Source: Candidatus Flexicrinis proximus
GTDB lineage: Bacteria > Chloroflexota > Anaerolineae > Aggregatilineales > Phototrophicaceae
DNA length: 64,000 nt
Assembly (NCBI GenBank): GCA_016712885.1
Contig: JADJQF010000002.1
Span: 558,001-622,000, forward strand
Reading direction: 5' to 3'
Shown: positions 8,486 to 16,613 of the stretch, one piece after another
Numbering within the stretch: position 1 is the stretch's first letter
How the letters are laid out: every line of letters begins with the position of its first letter
Program-made: the position numbers and the translations under genes
Notes under the pieces: generated by a model
The model's database searches: none
Told to the model about the DNA's origin: nothing
The model's input: the letters and a program-made list of their open reading frames with translations, nothing else

Positions 8486-8668
8486 TTACCAGCTCGACTT
8501 CACGACGCCGGGGATCTCACCGCGCAAAGCCATCTCGCGCAGGCAGATACGGCACAGGCCGAACCGACGAATGTAACCCCGCGGACGACCGCAGCGTGTG
8601 CAGCGGTTCCGCACTTGGACTTGGAATTTACGCCGCGTTTCGCGGACGATCATTGATTTCTTAGCCAT
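8486..8668 (-). CDS. rpsN: 30S ribosomal protein S14, zinc-binding type
   Basis: The 60-aa short form of S14 with two CxxC pairs (CTRCGRPRG and CRICLRE) that bind one zinc ion. This is the C+ type that is not produced under zinc-starvation programmes. It opens AKKSMIVRETRRKFQVQVRN and ends PGVVKSSW as expected. It lies between rplE and rpsH. Confidence 0.96.
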   Translation of the reverse strand: MAKKSMIVRETRRKFQVQVRNRCTRCGRPRGYIRRFGLCRICLREMALRGEIPGVVKSSW

Positions 8669-8678
8669 CGTCTACTTC

Positions 8679-9275
8679 CTAATTCTCCCGGAAGGGCATC
8701 CCCAACAGCTTGAGCAGACGGCGGCCTTCTTCGTCGTTCTTGGCCGTCGTGACGATGGTGATTTCCATACCGCGAACCTTATCGATCTTATCGAACTGGA
8801 TCTCGGGGAACACCAACTGTTCGCGCAGGCCGACGGTGAAGTTGCCGCGGCCGTCGAGCTTTGCCGGGACGCCGCGGAAGTCGCGGATACGCGGCAAGGC
8901 GATGTTGACCAAGCGATCGAGGAGCGCCCACATCTTTTCGCCGCGGAGTGTGACTTTCACGCCGATGGCACGGCCTTCGCGCAGTTTGAATTGAGCGATG
9001 GCTTTCTTAGAGCGGGTGATGACCGGCTGTTGGCCGGTAATCTGCCGAAGGTCCTCGACGGCAGCATCCAGGGTCTTGGGGGCGTCCATTGCTTCGCCCA
9101 TACCGATATTGATGACCAGCTTTTCAACGCGCGGGACCTGCATCGCGTTGGTGTACTTGAATTCGTTCATCAAAGCCGGAGCAATCTCTTCGCGGTAGCG
9201 GGAGAGCAGCACCGGCACGGCCTTGGTCGCCGGAGTTTCCTCAGCGGCGGCCTCTGTTTTCTTTGCCTTTGCCAT
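8679..9275 (-). CDS. rplE: 50S ribosomal protein L5
   Basis: Binds 5S rRNA and contacts S13 across the subunit interface. The conserved core begins at about residue 22 with LLSRYREEIAPALMNEFKY, then NAMQVPRVEKLVINIGMGEA and GQQPVITRSKKAIAQFKLREG. The first 21 residues (KAKKTEAAAEETPATKAVP) form an Ala/Glu/Lys-rich extension not found in most L5 proteins, bringing the length to 198 aa. The upstream spacing to rplX (17 nt) fits the chosen start. Confidence 0.96.
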   Translation of the reverse strand: MAKAKKTEAAAEETPATKAVPVLLSRYREEIAPALMNEFKYTNAMQVPRVEKLVINIGMGEAMDAPKTLDAAVEDLRQITGQQPVITRSKKAIAQFKLREGRAIGVKVTLRGEKMWALLDRLVNIALPRIRDFRGVPAKLDGRGNFTVGLREQLVFPEIQFDKIDKVRGMEITIVTTAKNDEEGRRLLKLLGMPFREN

Positions 9276-9292
9276 TGTTTACCTCACTCCGG

Positions 9293-9616
9293 CTAATCGA
9301 TATCGGCTTTGCACTGCTTGCACCAGCGAACCTTGGAGCCATCGTCCTTGAAACGATAGCCGAGGCGCACGGTCTTACTGCAGTTCGGGCAAACCAACAT
9401 GACGTTTGAGAGATCGATCGGGGCGTTGAACTCGACGATCTGAGCTGGGATCTGACGACCGCCGACCTGTTGGGCCTTGCGGTGGCGCTTGCGGAGGTTC
9501 ACGCCCTCTACAATAACGCGGTTCTCTTTGTTGAGGATCTGGACGACGTGACCCTTCTCGCCGATATCGCGGCCAGAAATCACTTCAACCGTGTCCCCCT
9601 TCTTGATGCGCTGCAT
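9293..9616 (-). CDS. rplX: 50S ribosomal protein L24 with C-terminal zinc ribbon
   Basis: Assembly-initiating large-subunit protein with a KOW motif (KKGDTVEVISGRDIGEKGHV). The ATG at 9616 begins MQRIKKGD, the family start; the frame is open further upstream but only within rplN. The C-terminal part CPNCSKTVRLGYRF...WCKQC has two CxxC pairs and so forms a zinc ribbon, a feature of some L24 lineages but absent from E. coli-type L24. It lies 13 nt after rplN. Confidence 0.95.
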   Translation of the reverse strand: MQRIKKGDTVEVISGRDIGEKGHVVQILNKENRVIVEGVNLRKRHRKAQQVGGRQIPAQIVEFNAPIDLSNVMLVCPNCSKTVRLGYRFKDDGSKVRWCKQCKADID

Positions 9617-9629
9617 AATACCGTTACTC

Positions 9630-10001
9630 CTACAGCGTTTCTGGGGCCAGCGAGACGATTTTGACATAGCCCTTGTCGCGCAGTTCACGCGCGACGGGGC
9701 CGAAGACACGAGTGCCCCGCGGGTTCTGCAAATCGTCAGCTAAGATGACGGCCGCATTATCGTCGAACCTGATGTACGAGCCGTCTTCGCGCCGGTATTC
9801 CTTGGCGACGCGGACAATAACCGCTTTCACCACGGACGACTTTTTGACACTGCTCTGCGGAGTGGCGGACTTTACAGCCCCCACAATGATATCGCCGACC
9901 GACCCGTACCGGCGGCGTGAGCCGCCAAGCACGCGAATGACCAGCAGTTCCTGCGCGCCGGTGTTGTCGGCGACCTTGAGACGAGATTCGGTCTGAATCA
10001 T
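9630..10001 (-). CDS. rplN: 50S ribosomal protein L14
   Basis: Large-subunit protein that contacts 16S rRNA at an intersubunit bridge. The 123-aa product begins IQTESRLKVADNTGAQELLV and contains GSRRRYGSVGDIIVGAVKSA, YIRFDDNAAVI and GTRVFGPVARELRD, all L14 signatures. It is separated by 3 nt from rpsQ. Confidence 0.97.
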   Translation of the reverse strand: MIQTESRLKVADNTGAQELLVIRVLGGSRRRYGSVGDIIVGAVKSATPQSSVKKSSVVKAVIVRVAKEYRREDGSYIRFDDNAAVILADDLQNPRGTRVFGPVARELRDKGYVKIVSLAPETL

Positions 10002-10004
10002 GGC

Positions 10005-10280
10005 TTAGGCCTCCACAGCCGGCAGGGTGCCGTCCGGCATTTGCAGAACGGCTTCCACGGCCCAGCGCTTGTTCTTGCTGAGCGGCTGGCTTTCGACGAT
10101 ACGGACGAGGCTGCCTTCTTTGACAGCGTTGCTAGCATCGTGGGCCATGACCGTTTTCGTCGAGACGACGATCTTCTTATAGACCCGGTGCATCTTACGG
10201 CGTTCGATGGCGACGACGACGGTTTTATCCATCTTATCGCTCACCACGCGCCCAACTAACCGGCGGCGAGTGTTAGCCAT
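10005..10280 (-). CDS. rpsQ: 30S ribosomal protein S17
   Basis: Primary 16S rRNA-binding protein with an OB fold. The 91-aa product shows RRRLVGRVVSDKMDKTVVVA and GSLVRIVESQPLSKNKRW, which are the S17 signature. It lies 2 nt after rpmC. Confidence 0.96.
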   Translation of the reverse strand: MANTRRRLVGRVVSDKMDKTVVVAIERRKMHRVYKKIVVSTKTVMAHDASNAVKEGSLVRIVESQPLSKNKRWAVEAVLQMPDGTLPAVEA

Positions 10281-10282
10281 TC

Positions 10283-10492
10283 TTAGTTCCCCTTCTTCGC
10301 GCTAGCCGACTGACGTTCCGTCAGGACGGTGCGTAGACGCGCCAACGCACGACGGTTTCCACGCAGCACGTTTTCGTTCTTCAACTCGCCGTTAGCCTTC
10401 TGCAGACGCATCAGGTACATCGAGTGGCGATTGTCTTCGATCGCGTTCAGGATGTCTTCATCGGACATCTTACGGATTTCACGGACGTCCAT
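10283..10492 (-). CDS. rpmC: 50S ribosomal protein L29
   Basis: Two-helix protein near the peptide exit tunnel, part of the docking site for SRP and trigger factor. The 69-aa product has DVREIRKMSDEDILNAIEDN and an ARLRTVLTERQ helix end. Its start directly abuts the rplP stop codon, so translational coupling is likely. Confidence 0.94.
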   Translation of the reverse strand: MDVREIRKMSDEDILNAIEDNRHSMYLMRLQKANGELKNENVLRGNRRALARLRTVLTERQSASAKKGN

Positions 10493-10927
10493 TTACTTGA
10501 TCTCCTGCCCGCTGATTGGGTCAATACGGCGGATGATCTTGGTCTTGCAGGAGAGTTTGAAGCCGGCGAGGCGCAGGGCCTCCAGGGCTTCGGACTCATC
10601 TACGCCACCCATCTCAAACAGCACGCGACCCGGCTTAATGACTGCGGCCCAGTAGTCGACGGCACCCTTACCGCTACCCATGCGGGTTTCAGCGGCTTTC
10701 TTGGTGATCGGCTTATCCGGGAACACACGGATCCAAATCTTGCCACGACGCTTGATATAGCGGACCATCGCGCGGCGGGCCGCTTCAATTTGGCGGCTGC
10801 TCAGCCATATGGGCTCTAGGGCCTGGAGGCCGAATTCGCCAAACTGGACGGTAGCGCCGCGCAGTTCGGTGCCCTTACGGCGTCCGCGGAACTGCTTACG
10901 ATACTTGACACGCTTCGGCATCAACAT
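10493..10927 (-). CDS. rplP: 50S ribosomal protein L16
   Basis: Large-subunit protein at the A-site, needed for the peptidyl-transferase centre. The 144-aa product begins LMPKRVKYRKQFRGRRKG and contains QIEAARRAMVRYIKRRGKIW and RMGSGKGAVDYWAAVIKPGR. The ATG at 10927 gives the standard N-terminus. A 43-nt gap with an AGGAGGAG-like ribosome-binding site separates it from rpsC. Confidence 0.97.
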   Translation of the reverse strand: MLMPKRVKYRKQFRGRRKGTELRGATVQFGEFGLQALEPIWLSSRQIEAARRAMVRYIKRRGKIWIRVFPDKPITKKAAETRMGSGKGAVDYWAAVIKPGRVLFEMGGVDESEALEALRLAGFKLSCKTKIIRRIDPISGQEIK

Positions 10928-10970
10928 GATTTACTGCTCCTCCTCCTTACGCTAGGACGCTGCCCGGTGA

Positions 10971-11648
10971 CTACGAGCTAACGTAAACGCCGGACTTTTC
11001 TTCCGAGCGTGCGGCGTCCTGCTTCAGGATTTCGCCCTTGTAAATCCACACCTTGATCCCGAGCTGTCCGAAGGTAGTCAAGGCTTCCGTCCTGCCGTAA
11101 TCGATATTGGCGCGGAGGGTATTGCGCGGGACGCGCCCTTCGCTGACCATTTCACGGCGGCTCATATCACCACCGGCGAGACGGCCGCTGACTTCGATAC
11201 GGATGCCCTGGGCGCCGAGGCGGATCGCTTGAGAGACCGCGCGTTTCATAGCGCGGCTGTGGCCGATACGGCGCACGAGCTGGCCGGCGATATTGGCTGC
11301 CACCAACTGGGCGTCGAGATCTGGCTTGTCGATCTCGCTGACTTCCACTTTAACCTTCTTGCCGGTCAGGGTTTCCATATCGGTCTTAAGCTTCTTGACC
11401 GCCTTGCCCTCACGACCGATGATGATGCCCGGACGCATCGTATGGATGGTCACGACCACTTGGTTCGGGAAGCGCTCGATTTCGACCTTAGAGACACCGG
11501 CCTTTTCGGCTTCCTTGGTGATAAAAGCGCGGATCTTGCGGTCTTCCTTCAGGAGTTCGACGAACTCCTGACCTTCCGCATACCAGCGCGAGTCCCAATC
11601 CCGGTTGATCTTCAGCCGGAACCCGATCGGATGAACTTTACGACCCAT
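10971..11648 (-). CDS. rpsC: 30S ribosomal protein S3
   Basis: Small-subunit head protein with a KH domain, part of the mRNA entry channel helicase site. The 225-aa product begins GRKVHPIGFRLKINRDWDSR, has the KH core RPGIIIGREGKAVKKLKTD, and ends with the domain containing RLAGGDMSRREMVSEGRVPR. Its start codon overlaps the rplV stop by one base (TAATG). Confidence 0.97.
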   Translation of the reverse strand: MGRKVHPIGFRLKINRDWDSRWYAEGQEFVELLKEDRKIRAFITKEAEKAGVSKVEIERFPNQVVVTIHTMRPGIIIGREGKAVKKLKTDMETLTGKKVKVEVSEIDKPDLDAQLVAANIAGQLVRRIGHSRAMKRAVSQAIRLGAQGIRIEVSGRLAGGDMSRREMVSEGRVPRNTLRANIDYGRTEALTTFGQLGIKVWIYKGEILKQDAARSEEKSGVYVSS

Positions 11649-11989
11649 TACTTGTTCTCCCGCTGTCCCAGCACGACGGTCAGATGCGAGATGCGCTTGA
11701 CACGGGGCTTGTAACGGCCGCGTGCGCCAGCCTTGACGCGCTTCATGCGCGTGCCTTCGTCGGCGAAAATCTGCGCGACGAAGAGCGAGTTCGCATCAAG
11801 ATCGAGATTGTTCTCAGCGTTGGCGATGGCCGAGGACAGCGTCTTGCTGACCATCTCCGCGCCTTTCTGAGGCATGAACTGCAGGACAGTTTTGGCCTGC
11901 AGAGCATCGAGTCCACGCACCTTGTCGCAGACGAGACGCAGCTTCTGCGGGGAGATGGGCAGGTGTTTGGTAAATGCACGCACTTCCAT
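11648..11989 (-). CDS. rplV: 50S ribosomal protein L22
   Basis: Lines the peptide exit tunnel with its long beta-hairpin. The 113-aa product contains SPQKLRLVCDKVRGLDALQA, SAIANAENN and ADEGTRMKRVKAGARGRYKP (hairpin region linked to macrolide resistance when mutated). No deletion in the hairpin is apparent. Its stop overlaps rpsC. Confidence 0.96.
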   Translation of the reverse strand: MEVRAFTKHLPISPQKLRLVCDKVRGLDALQAKTVLQFMPQKGAEMVSKTLSSAIANAENNLDLDANSLFVAQIFADEGTRMKRVKAGARGRYKPRVKRISHLTVVLGQRENK

Positions 11990-12001
11990 GATTCCCCTAC
12001 C

Positions 12002-12274
12002 TTACTTTTTCTTCTCGCGGGCGACATGACCTTTAAAGGTACGTGTCGGCGCGAACTCGCCCAGCTTATGGCCGACCATGTTTTCGGTCACGAAGATCGC
12101 AACATGGCGGCGGCCATCATGCACGGCGATGGTGTGACCCACCATCTGCGGGAAGATAGTGCTCGCGCGAGACCACGTGCGGATCACCGTCTTCTTGTTT
12201 TCGGTATTAAGCTTCTCGACTTTTGCGAGCAGCTTCGGGCTGATGAACGGCCCTTTTTTCAGCGAACGACCCAT
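12002..12274 (-). CDS. rpsS: 30S ribosomal protein S19
   Basis: Small-subunit head protein that pairs with S13. The 90-aa product begins GRSLKKGPFISPKLLAKVEK and ends with VGHKLGEFAPTRTFKGHV, both standard. It lies between rplB (36 nt) and rplV (12 nt). Confidence 0.96.
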   Translation of the reverse strand: MGRSLKKGPFISPKLLAKVEKLNTENKKTVIRTWSRASTIFPQMVGHTIAVHDGRRHVAIFVTENMVGHKLGEFAPTRTFKGHVAREKKK

Positions 12275-12310
12275 GTCCCTAGTCCTCGTCCTATCTCAAC
12301 GGCCAACCGA

Positions 12311-13135
12311 CTAGGCGCGGCGGCGAACAATAAACGTGTCGCTGCGCTTGTTGCGGCGGGTGCGTTTGCCCAAAGCAGGCTTGCCCCACGGAGTCTTCGG
12401 CGCTTTCAAACCAATACCGCTTCGACCCTCACCACCACCATGCGGGTGGCTGCCCGGGTCCATCGCGACACCACGAACGTTCGGCTTAATGCCCATCCAG
12501 CGCTTGCGACCGGCCTTACCGAGGTTAATGTTGCCATGATCGACGTTACCGACCTGCCCAATGGTCGCCATACAGCGCTCATGGATCAGACGGACTTCAC
12601 CGGAAGGCATACGCACCTGGGCGTAGACACCTTCCTTCGCCATGAGCTGTGCCGAGACGCCGGCGGAACGTGCGAGCTGGCCGCCCTTGCCTGGGAGGAG
12701 CTCGACGTTGTGGATCTGCGTACCGACCGGAATTTCAGCGATCGGGAGCGCATTGCCAGGGCGCAGAACAGCCTGCGGACCATTGCCGACGACATCGCCG
12801 ACCTTGAGGCCGAGCGGGGCGATGATATAGCGCATCTCGCCGTCTTCAAAGGTGAGCAGGGCGATACGGGCACTACGGTTCGGATCGTACTCGACCGAGG
12901 TGACCGTGGCCTTGCAGTCAAACTTGTTCCGCTTGAAGTCAATCAGGCGGTAACGGCGCTTGTGGCCACCGCCACGATGGCGGATGGTCACGCGGCCCTG
13001 GTTATTGCGACCACCACGCTTGTGCAGCGATTCCGTAAGGGCGCGCTGCGGTTTGCTTCTGGTGATTTCCTCGAACGTATGCCCAGTCATTCCACGGCGG
13101 CCAGCCGAGGTGGGCTTGTAAACTTTAACAGCCAT
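12311..13135 (-). CDS. rplB: 50S ribosomal protein L2
   Basis: Core large-subunit protein needed for subunit association and peptidyl transfer. The 274-aa product contains KRRYRLIDFKRNKFDCKATV, the conserved RSAGVSAQLMAKEG and the essential C-terminal region VRGVAMDPGSHPHGGGEGR with the functionally important histidine. The N-terminus AVKVYKPTSAGRRGMTGHTF is usual. Confidence 0.97.
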   Translation of the reverse strand: MAVKVYKPTSAGRRGMTGHTFEEITRSKPQRALTESLHKRGGRNNQGRVTIRHRGGGHKRRYRLIDFKRNKFDCKATVTSVEYDPNRSARIALLTFEDGEMRYIIAPLGLKVGDVVGNGPQAVLRPGNALPIAEIPVGTQIHNVELLPGKGGQLARSAGVSAQLMAKEGVYAQVRMPSGEVRLIHERCMATIGQVGNVDHGNINLGKAGRKRWMGIKPNVRGVAMDPGSHPHGGGEGRSGIGLKAPKTPWGKPALGKRTRRNKRSDTFIVRRRA

Positions 13136-13146
13136 CTCTCCGCCCC

Positions 13147-13440
13147 TTAGACTTCAAACAGGCTGATGGTATCGCCCTGAACCAGGGTGACGACAGCCTT
13201 CTTCCACTGTTGGGTGCGGCGGTAGAACTTACGACCGCGCTTCCCGCGCTTATAAGGCATAATCATGGTGTTGACTTTGACGACTTCGACGTCAAAGATC
13301 ACCTCAACAGCCTCTTTTATCTGAACCTTGTTTGAATTCGGGGCAACCTCGAAAACATACTGGTTCTGGACCGTCATAACGTTCGTCTTTTCAGTAACGA
13401 CCGGACGACGGATCACATCATACAGGTGCAAATCGGGCAT
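13147..13440 (-). CDS. rplW: 50S ribosomal protein L23
   Basis: Exit-tunnel protein that docks trigger factor and SRP. The ATG at 13440 gives MPDLHLYDVIRRPVVTEKTN (97 aa) and has GGAGGG about 8 nt upstream, inside the end of rplD; the frame is open seven codons further but those overlap rplD. YVFEVAPNSNKVQIKEAVE and the basic loop KRGKRGRKFYRRTQQWKKA are L23 signatures. Confidence 0.95.
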   Translation of the reverse strand: MPDLHLYDVIRRPVVTEKTNVMTVQNQYVFEVAPNSNKVQIKEAVEVIFDVEVVKVNTMIMPYKRGKRGRKFYRRTQQWKKAVVTLVQGDTISLFEV

Positions 13441-13444
13441 CGTC

Positions 13445-14089
13445 TTAGCCCTCCGTCCCAAGCCACTCGGTCAGCACGTTAAGTGCGTCGAGGGGCACAA
13501 TCACCTTGTCATACGTCAGCAGGTCGCGGACGTTGAGATAGCTGGCGCGCAGGTAGAGAGCGCTTTCCAGGTTGGAAACGGCGCGCTCCACATTTTCGTT
13601 ACGCTCCGCCAGCAAGACCAGCGCCGAATTGTCGCCGACCAGTGCGTTCAAGACTTTAGTGATGTCCTTGGTCTTAGCGCTGTTGAGCGCCAGCTTATCG
13701 ACGATCACCACCTGCTCATCGATGATGGCCGCGCTGAGGGCGTTGCGAAGCGCCGCGCGGTGCATCTTCTTGGGCATGTCTTTGGTGTACTTGTGGGGGA
13801 TCGGACCATGCGCCTGGCCGCCGCCGACAAAAATCGGCGCATTACGCGAGCCATGGCGGGCGCGGCCCGTGCCCTTTTGACGGTACATCTTGGCCGTCGT
13901 CATGCGGACCTCACCACGGGTCTTCGTCTTGTGGGTGCCGAGGCGCGCATTAGCTGCCTGACGGACAACCGCCTGATGCATCAGACCGATGTTGAGATCT
14001 TCTTTGGCGATCCCGAAAATCTCGGCCGGCAGGTCCACGGTACTGACCTGCTTGCCGCTCATATCCTTCACTGGGAACTGCATCGTCAT
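13445..14089 (-). CDS. rplD: 50S ribosomal protein L4
   Basis: Tunnel-constriction protein; in enterobacteria it also represses the S10 operon. The 214-aa product has the internal loop RGEVRMTTAKMYRQKGTGRA followed by RHGSRNAPIFVGGGQAHGPI, diagnostic of L4. Two ATG codons two residues apart are possible (MTMQ); the first is used here. Its stop lies 4 nt before the rplW start. Confidence 0.96.
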   Translation of the reverse strand: MTMQFPVKDMSGKQVSTVDLPAEIFGIAKEDLNIGLMHQAVVRQAANARLGTHKTKTRGEVRMTTAKMYRQKGTGRARHGSRNAPIFVGGGQAHGPIPHKYTKDMPKKMHRAALRNALSAAIIDEQVVIVDKLALNSAKTKDITKVLNALVGDNSALVLLAERNENVERAVSNLESALYLRASYLNVRDLLTYDKVIVPLDALNVLTEWLGTEG

Positions 14090-14112
14090 ATTCTCCGTTC
14101 TCTACGCCCGCG

Positions 14113-14754
14113 CTACTTCTTACGAGCCTTGACGGACGGCTTAATCATCACGATGCCGTTCTTCGCGCCCGGAACCGATCCACGAACAGCGATCAGGTTC
14201 TTTTCGGCGTCGATGAGCACCACTTCGAGGTTCTGGGTGGTCACACGGTCATTGCCCATGCGTCCTGCCATGCGCTGACCCGGAAGCGTACGCCCCGGGA
14301 AAGAACGCTGGCCCACGGAACCCGGCGCACGCATGCGGTCGGATTGGCCGTGGGTTTTAGGCCCACCGCGGAAGTGATGGCGCTTCATGGCGCCGGCAAA
14401 ACCACGACCTTTTGAGGTACCAACGACATCCACGCGCTCGCCCTTACCAAAAACGTCAACCTTGATTTCCTGCCCCTCGGTGACATCCGTATCGCCTTCC
14501 TTGACACGGAATTCGCGCAGGTAGCGCAGCGCGGGGAGGTTATTGCGCTTCAAGTGGCCGAGCTGGCCTTTCGTCAGGCGCTGCGCCTTGGTTTCGCCAA
14601 AGCCCAACTGCACTGCGATATAGCCGTCACGGTCCTTGGAGCGGACTTGCGTAACGTGGCATGGGCCGGCCTGGATGACGGTCACGGGGACAGCATTTCC
14701 CTGATCGTCAAAGACCTGCGTCATGCCAATCTTCTTGCCGATAATGCCCTTCAT
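14113..14754 (-). CDS. rplC: 50S ribosomal protein L3
   Basis: Early-assembling large-subunit protein near the peptidyl-transferase centre. The ATG at 14754 gives MKGIIGKKIGMTQVFDDQG and is preceded by TGGAGG with about 9 nt spacing, so it is preferred over a frame-open extension of 44 codons; 213 aa result. The loop GRGFAGAMKRHHFRGGPKTH and RMAGRMGNDRVTTQNL are typical. The 159 nt between rpsJ and rplC is longer than other spacers in the operon; no convincing ORF was seen in it, only short inverted repeats. Confidence 0.96.
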   Translation of the reverse strand: MKGIIGKKIGMTQVFDDQGNAVPVTVIQAGPCHVTQVRSKDRDGYIAVQLGFGETKAQRLTKGQLGHLKRNNLPALRYLREFRVKEGDTDVTEGQEIKVDVFGKGERVDVVGTSKGRGFAGAMKRHHFRGGPKTHGQSDRMRAPGSVGQRSFPGRTLPGQRMAGRMGNDRVTTQNLEVVLIDAEKNLIAVRGSVPGAKNGIVMIKPSVKARKK

Positions 14755-14913
14755 GTCGGTTATGCCTCCAGCGGGGTGCTGCACGGTGTTTGCCGCGCCG
14801 GGAACTTTCGGCTCGTCCCCGCCCCCTGTCTGTATCAGCGTACTTGCCCGTACACCCGCAGCGGAGAGCCTGAACGATACTCTCATGCGTTGAGCGATTT
14901 GGGGATCTGGATG

Positions 14914-15225
14914 TTACAGTTTAATTTCGATATCGACGCCGGCCGGTAAGTTCAGACGAGTGAGGTTCTCAATCGTCTTGCTATCCGGGTCGAGGACGTC
15001 GATGAGACGCGAGTGCGTGCGGATCTCGAAGTGCTCATGCGAGTCCTTGTCGATGAAAGCGCCGCGACGCACGGTGAAACGCTCAAGCTTGGTGGGAAGG
15101 GGGACTGGCCCGACTACCCGCGCGCCTGCGCGCTCCGCCGTATCGACAATCCGCTGCGCCGATTGATCCAGCACGCGGTGGTCATAGGCCTTCAGCCGGA
15201 TACGGATTTTGTTCTTAATCGCCAT
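14914..15225 (-). CDS. rpsJ: 30S ribosomal protein S10
   Basis: Small-subunit head protein that also acts as NusE in antitermination. The ATG at 15225 gives AIKNKIRIRLKAYDHRVLDQ (103 aa) with GAGGGG upstream; four extra codons are open before it but lack support. PLPTKLERFTVRRGAFIDKD and the C-terminal PAGVDIEIKL match the family. It follows tuf after a 114-nt spacer with a hairpin. Confidence 0.96.
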   Translation of the reverse strand: MAIKNKIRIRLKAYDHRVLDQSAQRIVDTAERAGARVVGPVPLPTKLERFTVRRGAFIDKDSHEHFEIRTHSRLIDVLDPDSKTIENLTRLNLPAGVDIEIKL

Positions 15226-15277
15226 GCTGCCCCTCACTGGCTTTAGACCAGTCTCTACTCGCTAACCTGAGAAGATA

Positions 15278-15305
15278 CCGGGAGGCACAAAAGCTCGCCT
15301 CCCGG
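15278..15305 (-). other. Perfect 9-bp hairpin between tuf and rpsJ
   Basis: CCGGGAGGC (15278-15286) and GCCTCCCGG (15297-15305) form a perfect stem with a 10-nt loop, just after the tuf stop. On the minus strand the following bases (TATCTTCTC) are only weakly T-rich, so it may be an mRNA-processing or attenuation site marking the str/S10 junction rather than a full terminator. Confidence 0.6.
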
Positions 15306-15339
15306 CATCAGAGCGTCAGAACTCTACGCGGAACTGCGA

Positions 15340-16536
15340 CTAGCTGATCACTTCCGTGATGCTGCCCGCGCCCACGGTCAGACCACCCTCACGGATGGCG
15401 AACTTCGAACCCTTTTCGAGCGCCACCGGGGTGATCAGCTCGACTTCGAGGTTCACGTTATCGCCAGGCATGACCATTTCCACGCCTTGCGGCAGGGTGA
15501 TGATACCGGTCACGTCCATGGTACGGATGAAGAACTGCGGGCGGTAGCCGCTAACGAACGCCTTGTGGCGGCCGCCTTCTTCCTTCTTCAGGACATACAC
15601 TTCGGCCATGAACTTGCGGTACGGGGTGATCGAACCGGGTTTGGCAAGAACCATGCCGCGCTCGACTTCTTCACGCTTGGTACCGCGGAGCAGCACGCCC
15701 GCGTTGTCGCCTGCCTGCGCCGAGTCGAGTTCCTTGTGGAACATCTCGATGCCGGTGACGATGGTCTTGATCTTCTCTTCGCGCAGGCCGATGATCTCGA
15801 TTTCCTGACCCTTGAGGAGGTTGCCGCGATCGACGCGACCCGTCACGACCGTACCACGGCCCTGAATGGTGAAGACGTCTTCGATCGGCATCAGGAACGG
15901 CTTATCGGTATCGCGGGTCGGGGTCGGGATCCAGCGATCGACCTCGTCCATCAGTTTATAGATGGGCGCGTATTCCGGCGCGTTGATGTCAGTGCTGGCC
16001 GAGTCGTTGGCCTGAACCGCCGAACCACGAACGATCGGGGTTTCGGGCGAGAAGCCGTAGCTCTCGAGCAGTTCATGGAGTTCGAGCTCAACCAGTTCGA
16101 GCAGTTCAGGATCGTCCATCTGGTCGATCTTGTTGAGGAACACAACCATGGCCGGGACTTCCACCTGACGGGCGAGCAGCACGTGCTCACGGGTCTGGGG
16201 CATCGGGCCATCGGGCGCGCTGACGACGAGGATTGCACCGTCCATCTGCGCCGCGCCGGTGATCATGTTCTTGATATAGTCACGGTGACCCGGGCAGTCG
16301 ACGTGTGCATAGTGACGGCTATCCGTCTCGTATTCGACGTGACGGATGTTGATGGTGATACCGCGTGCCTTTTCTTCCGGCGCGTTGTCGATATCATCGT
16401 ACTTCATGCGCTGGGCCTTGCCCTTCATGCCCAGAGCCTTGGTGATGGCCGCAGTGAGCGTGGTTTTGCCATGGTCTACGTGACCGATGGTACCGATGTT
16501 CACATGAGGCTTGCTGCGTTCAAACTTCCCAGCCAT
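15340..16536 (-). CDS. tuf: Elongation factor Tu
   Basis: GTPase that delivers aminoacyl-tRNA to the ribosome. G1 GHVDHGKT is at residues 18-25, the switch I region reads EEKARGITINIRHVEYET, G3 is DCPGH and G4 is NKID (here FLNKIDQMDD). Domains 2 and 3 are complete (FTIQGRGTVVTGRVDRG; PGDNVNLEVELITPVALEKG). The 398-aa length is standard. Switch I carries INIRHVEY where many homologues have INTAHVEY. It is the only tuf copy in the window, 76 nt after fusA. Confidence 0.97.
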   Translation of the reverse strand: MAGKFERSKPHVNIGTIGHVDHGKTTLTAAITKALGMKGKAQRMKYDDIDNAPEEKARGITINIRHVEYETDSRHYAHVDCPGHRDYIKNMITGAAQMDGAILVVSAPDGPMPQTREHVLLARQVEVPAMVVFLNKIDQMDDPELLELVELELHELLESYGFSPETPIVRGSAVQANDSASTDINAPEYAPIYKLMDEVDRWIPTPTRDTDKPFLMPIEDVFTIQGRGTVVTGRVDRGNLLKGQEIEIIGLREEKIKTIVTGIEMFHKELDSAQAGDNAGVLLRGTKREEVERGMVLAKPGSITPYRKFMAEVYVLKKEEGGRHKAFVSGYRPQFFIRTMDVTGIITLPQGVEMVMPGDNVNLEVELITPVALEKGSKFAIREGGLTVGAGSITEVIS

Positions 16537-16613
16537 TGTGCGTCCTGTCCTTTGCTTATGGCTTTACCAAACTTAGCCTACGAACGAATGAAACCCGGGA
16601 TGAACACCCCGGC

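Noticed and set aside
14755..14913. An L4-type regulatory leader in the rpsJ-rplC spacer
   Set aside because: Only short, weak inverted repeats are visible, and the known E. coli site lies upstream of rpsJ instead.
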